From positions 5,518,001 to 5,582,000 of the forward strand of contig NC_134026.1 in the NCBI RefSeq assembly GCF_964204645.1: a DNA stretch of 64,000 nucleotides, written 5' to 3'. The position numbers and the translations under genes were made by a program. Positions 60,301-64,000 of the stretch are shown here, piece by piece (the stretch's first letter is position 1; each line of letters begins with the position of its first letter). The stretch comes from Tubulanus polymorphus (taxonomy: Eukaryota; Nemertea; Palaeonemertea; Tubulaniformes; Tubulanidae). The notes under the pieces were generated by a model. It had not been told where the DNA came from. It saw only the letters and a list, made by a program, of their open reading frames with translations, and ran no database searches.

Positions 60301-63300
60301 TTACTCACTCTTTCTTCACTGCTTTGCCATCAGAGCGACATGAGATAACTACAAACGCTGCCCCGGGGAAACTGATGTCCGTGTTGACTTTGATTTCGGT
60401 CACTGGTAAATCCTCGCATAGGAATAATTCCGGTGCCGTTTGTAGACACTGACACATCTGCGTCGTTAACTCAATCAGGTAATCTTCGCCCTGATTCGCT
60501 GCTCTGCTTATCGCCGTCCTCAGCTCGCGTTGCAGTATCTTCTTATCGTTATAGAATAAATTCGACAGGCAACAAGAATTCGTCGCTAAACAACTGTCAA
60601 TTGAGTGCGACGTAAGCAAAGACGTCGGGCAGATGCAACCGTCTGGCTGCGGAGGAGATAGCAAGCTGTTCGATAGAAGCTGTAGGTTTTCGATGTCGAG
60701 ATCCTGCAGAACGGCGGCACTCGCGGCAATCGACGAGTTTACTCCGCACGAGAATATGGCCATCTCCGGGCTGTTGCATTGCTGCATCAATTCCAAAAAC
60801 GCCCCACGGCAAAACATGCGCGCTAGAATCGACTCGTTTCTCAAAAGCTCTCTGAATATTTAGAAAATACAGTAATATTATTGATATAATGTTTCAGGTG
60901 TATAGAAATGACGTGCACGTGTACTCCGATTGTGGTATGTGCCGCCATTGCTGTACTTTGCACTTTGGTACAGAAAACATTGATAGATCAGTAGATTTTT
61001 ACCTGTGAAGATGGACGTTAGCGGTGTCGAGGCTATGTTGACCGGGTATAGCAGCTTTACGGTAACCTTGCGGAGGTCGTTCGAGACTCTCAAGTGGGTA
61101 CCAGTATCGTACTAGAATTCCTTCACTGCGTAGGTACGATTCAACTAGAACCAACTCATTTTGCTGCAATTACCGTTAAAAGTAGTAAATTCATTCAATT
61201 GTATATTCATTCTATCATTGTGACATGAACTTCTCCTTTACAAACAAATATTATATACTTAAACACTTCCGAGCCCTCAAGAGGCTTATAAGTCACCAAT
61301 TATATTAATTAGATATATTCATGAATGTATGAATATATTCAAGTGGCACTGACAGTACATGAACTCTTGTTACTCAAACATTGTTCAGTAAAAGTTGCTA
61401 GATTAACTTGACAGTTAGCCATTAATATTTGAAACTGTTGTTGTTTTGTCAGATCTTCGAAATCATAAGATCTTCGAAATTATGTAATTTTCTAATCATA
61501 CAGACAAGTGAACTACATGCATTCTAAAGCAGTGAAATTTACATCAAAGGGAGGACTTGACAGACACTGTGCCAGTAATTTTCAATGCCGTTTCATTGAA
61601 GGTAATATAACGAGTTAGAGCACACTTACTTGATCAACGTCGAGCACGTTGCCACTCAAACCGAACGTCTTCATCATGCTACGCGACGCGAATTTTGGCA
61701 CCATCATACACGTCGTTCCGACGGAGTCAAGATTTTGTGGCGTTCGTATGATAACGGTAGTTCCCTTGCGCACTCGATCGATCGTAAATTTTGCCAGCTC
61801 TTCGCGGATATCCTCGATCGTCGGCAGATGCAGATCTCTCGGCATTCCGCCGTTTTCCTCGTACAGAAATTCGACCGTCTGACGAGCGATATCGGTCATT
61901 CCTGGAAAAATGCATACTCTGCAGGTATCGGGTACGTGGGATATACTAAATAAATATTCTTCTATGATTGAATTAAAGGGAACTATGACATAGAATTATT
62001 CTTTTATTGATAAGACAATGAACATAAACAAGAAATAAGGCAAAACTTTAACTGAGACTGTTTTTCATAGTTTATTAGCAAAACCCAGAGCTGATGATAT
62101 AACAGTTTATTCGGAAGTTTTAACTAAATTTCACCATCAGAGAAACGAAAATGACAAAGTTTAGTCAAAACTTCGAAACTGTCGGAATAAATTGTTGTAT
62201 CATCGACCGAGGGTTTCGCTCATTTACTCTGAGATTATACTGAGATTGATATCAGTCTACCAGTCACTGTTTTTCATACTGGGGTTGAACTCATCATTAA
62301 CTTCAAGTTCATTATTAAATCATACGAGGGCATCCCCCTGATTAAGTACAGCCGTTAGGGCTTGGGAGTGTCCTACTCGAATGTAAATATGCAGTAACCA
62401 TGTATAACAATTGTTATATCTATGTTACGTGTTAAAGAGAAAATAAATTCATTTATTTAATCAACTCTAGTGACAGTTCTTCGATGGGCTCTCGATTAGA
62501 AAAGAGAACTTATAGACATAAATCGATTTTTCGACTTACCTAACTGAAGTGCTCCTCTGATCTGTTCCAAGCCATCCTTGCGTTCGGCTTCATTCCTGAA
62601 TCGACGGCGTATAACCGGAAAAACTTTCTGTTCCCAGGCTTTCACGAGTAACGCGTAATGATCTTCGCTTTGATCGCTGTCTTCGTCTTCATCGAGATCC
62701 GATTCGGAATCCTGATTCGCCTGCTGCGTATGGACGTCGGGCCCGGTCATCGTGAAACCGCTAAAACTGGGCAACAGTTTATATCGAGCGGATGCTTCGA
62801 CTTGATATTCTGTAATATAGAGATTCAAAAGTCTCAATGAGAAAAATCATTCATACTTGAATTTCACACGGGCGTTCTGTACAAGAAGTTTATTTTTTCT
62901 TTGACAATTTCCAAACATTTTAAAATTTTACATGGAAACCGATACATTCAGGGCTAAATCTAATGAGAAATATTGGTACAGGGCTCTTTTGGGTTTTCCA
63001 AATTTCATTTTCCATACCCAGATTATAAATTTTCCATCCCCTTAGTTCGACATCGCTAACCTACAACAGGCAATGTGGTCTTCAAAGTAAATTATTGCCA
63101 ATTATCAATACAGACATTGACAAAGTTTTTTCACAAAATGTTGAGACAATCTTCTGATTTTCCGTACCTTTTCCATAGCCATAGAGAAAAAACAAAATTC
63201 TCATAGCTTTTCCGGGGCCTGGAAAAAACATTCCCATCTTCCGAAACGTTTCATAACCCGTAAGAACCCTCTTGGTAGATACCTACCTTTATTTGGCTTA

Positions 63301-63957
63301 GGCATGACCGGAACTCTGCAGGGTGGTTTAGTCGGTCCACGCATGTAATCAGATGAAATCGAACTTGTAGAAGATGATGACCCGTCACTTTCGCTGTCCG
63401 ACGCGAAATTAAACGGTAACTCATGAAGTGCTTCGCGTAAATCTAAAGTACGATCATGACATTCGTCTGCCGCGTTTCGATGACGTTGACCTTCAGCATA
63501 GGCAAAGGGACGAGCGCCGAAATTAGCCCGGATTCTCGTGTTCTAGAAAAAGTACAAATCATCAGTAAATGTGCCATTCCTTTTTCCAGAGCCCAAATAG
63601 TGAATAAGAAGGATCAGCTACGAGATAACTCATAGTGGCAATGGTGGCATAACCAAAAGATATCTTGAATTTGTCTGCGAAAATTCCTGATGACCTTTAA
63701 ACTATTTATCTACCTTTTTTTGCACGTGCACAATAGGCCACATTCCACCTGCTACCTCGTCCAGACTGGCGCCGAGTCGCCTTCCATTATGAGTAAAGTA
63801 CACATGCCCCTTTACGTGCTGTCCCGGTAGAGCTGGGGTACCTCCATCTCTCTCCCAACCGATGCCAGCAATATCTCCAGCGTGCAACGTAACCTCGAGA
63901 CGAGCGCTTTTCCATTGTAACAAACTAGAGCCGTTGTAGTGTACAGCACGGCCATTA
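54374..63957 (-). CDS. HECTD4: HECTD4, probable E3 ubiquitin ligase (C-terminal part; 5' end off the window)
   Basis: Nineteen exons in coding order: 63957-63714, 63542-63287, 62809-62540, 61901-61630, 61163-61003, 60851-60309, 60212-58302, 58221-58141, 58051-57967, 57885-57758, 57534-57344, 57093-56827, 56434-56279, 55982-55810, 55709-55557, 55405-55287, 55128-54933, 54846-54627, 54510-54374. All phases match. The first visible exon carries part of the SPRY domain (GDIAGIGWERDGGTP, GHVYFTHNGRRL, GGMWPIVH). Next come NTRIRANFGARPFAYAEGQ, RRRFRNEAERKDGL and VEFLYEENGGMPRDLHLPTI, typical of HECTD4. The HECT domain occupies the last seven or so exons, from GGDPTYSFNVRLTGEEVHG to the final CREDPLSG; the presumed catalytic Cys is in RVETCLFMIKLPQY. 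HECT ligases carry ubiquitin on that Cys and pass it to a substrate lysine. The huge N-terminal remainder lies beyond 64000. The Ser-rich insert in exon 60212-58302 is low complexity. Confidence 0.95.
56640..56790. mobile_element. Short foldback MITE in a HECTD4 intron
   Basis: The left part contains CATAGTTGTGGCTCAGATTT and AAGACCAG. The right part has the loosely inverted TTAAGTCACGACTTTGCAGC followed by TGGGCCC. It resembles the elements at 4450 and 18815. Confidence 0.4.
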
Positions 63958-64000
63958 CTAGCAAAATGAATTTATTATAGTTAACTCTAATGAAGATCTC

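Overview
The window is nuclear DNA of an animal. Genes are split by short GT-AG introns (mostly 0.1 to 2 kb), intergenic DNA is AT-rich, exons are richer in CpG, and there are many small inverted-repeat transposons. Every recognised gene has a vertebrate orthologue or homologue. A MuSK-type receptor that keeps its kringle domain, the compact introns and the repeat types suggest an invertebrate bilaterian, probably a lophotrochozoan such as a mollusc. The organism assignment is inference, not proof.

Layout from left to right: 1-135, possible last coding exon of an unknown + strand gene; 2360-8983 (+), MuSK-like receptor tyrosine kinase (Ig, Ig, Frizzled, kringle, TM, kinase) whose N-terminal exons were not found; 9.0-16.9 kb, non-coding with several foldback elements and a long (TA)n; 16964-18770 (+), UMP-CMP kinase, complete; 21314-24760 (-), complete but divergent MCCC2-like carboxyltransferase; 25904-35065 (+), STIL centriole-duplication factor, complete in 17 coding exons; 40615-44140 (-), MED26; 44936-46267 (+), RBM17/SPF45 with an uninterrupted coding region, head-to-head with MED26; 47366-51524 (+), an unrecognised 442-residue protein ending in a CaaX-like tetrapeptide; 54374-63957 (-), the C-terminal half or less of HECTD4, including the HECT domain, running off the right edge.

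I rebuilt the exon-intron structures by hand from splice sites and reading phase. CMPK1, MCCC2-like, STIL, MED26 and the unknown gene each join into one uninterrupted frame from ATG to stop. The genes do not form one pathway. The most informative context is the CMPK1-STIL linkage, which is also found in human 1p33, and the MED26/RBM17 divergent promoter. I see no CRISPR array, operon or convincing tRNA/rRNA gene.

Points most worth a second look: the MuSK-like kinase has lost the NPxY motif and two of the three activation-loop tyrosines; the MCCC2-like enzyme has lost its C-domain oxyanion-loop signature although its frame is intact; the unknown gene has a PPxY and a CaaX-like motif; STIL has a GC-AG intron, a LINE fragment abutting a splice donor, and a decayed hammerhead-like motif in another intron.
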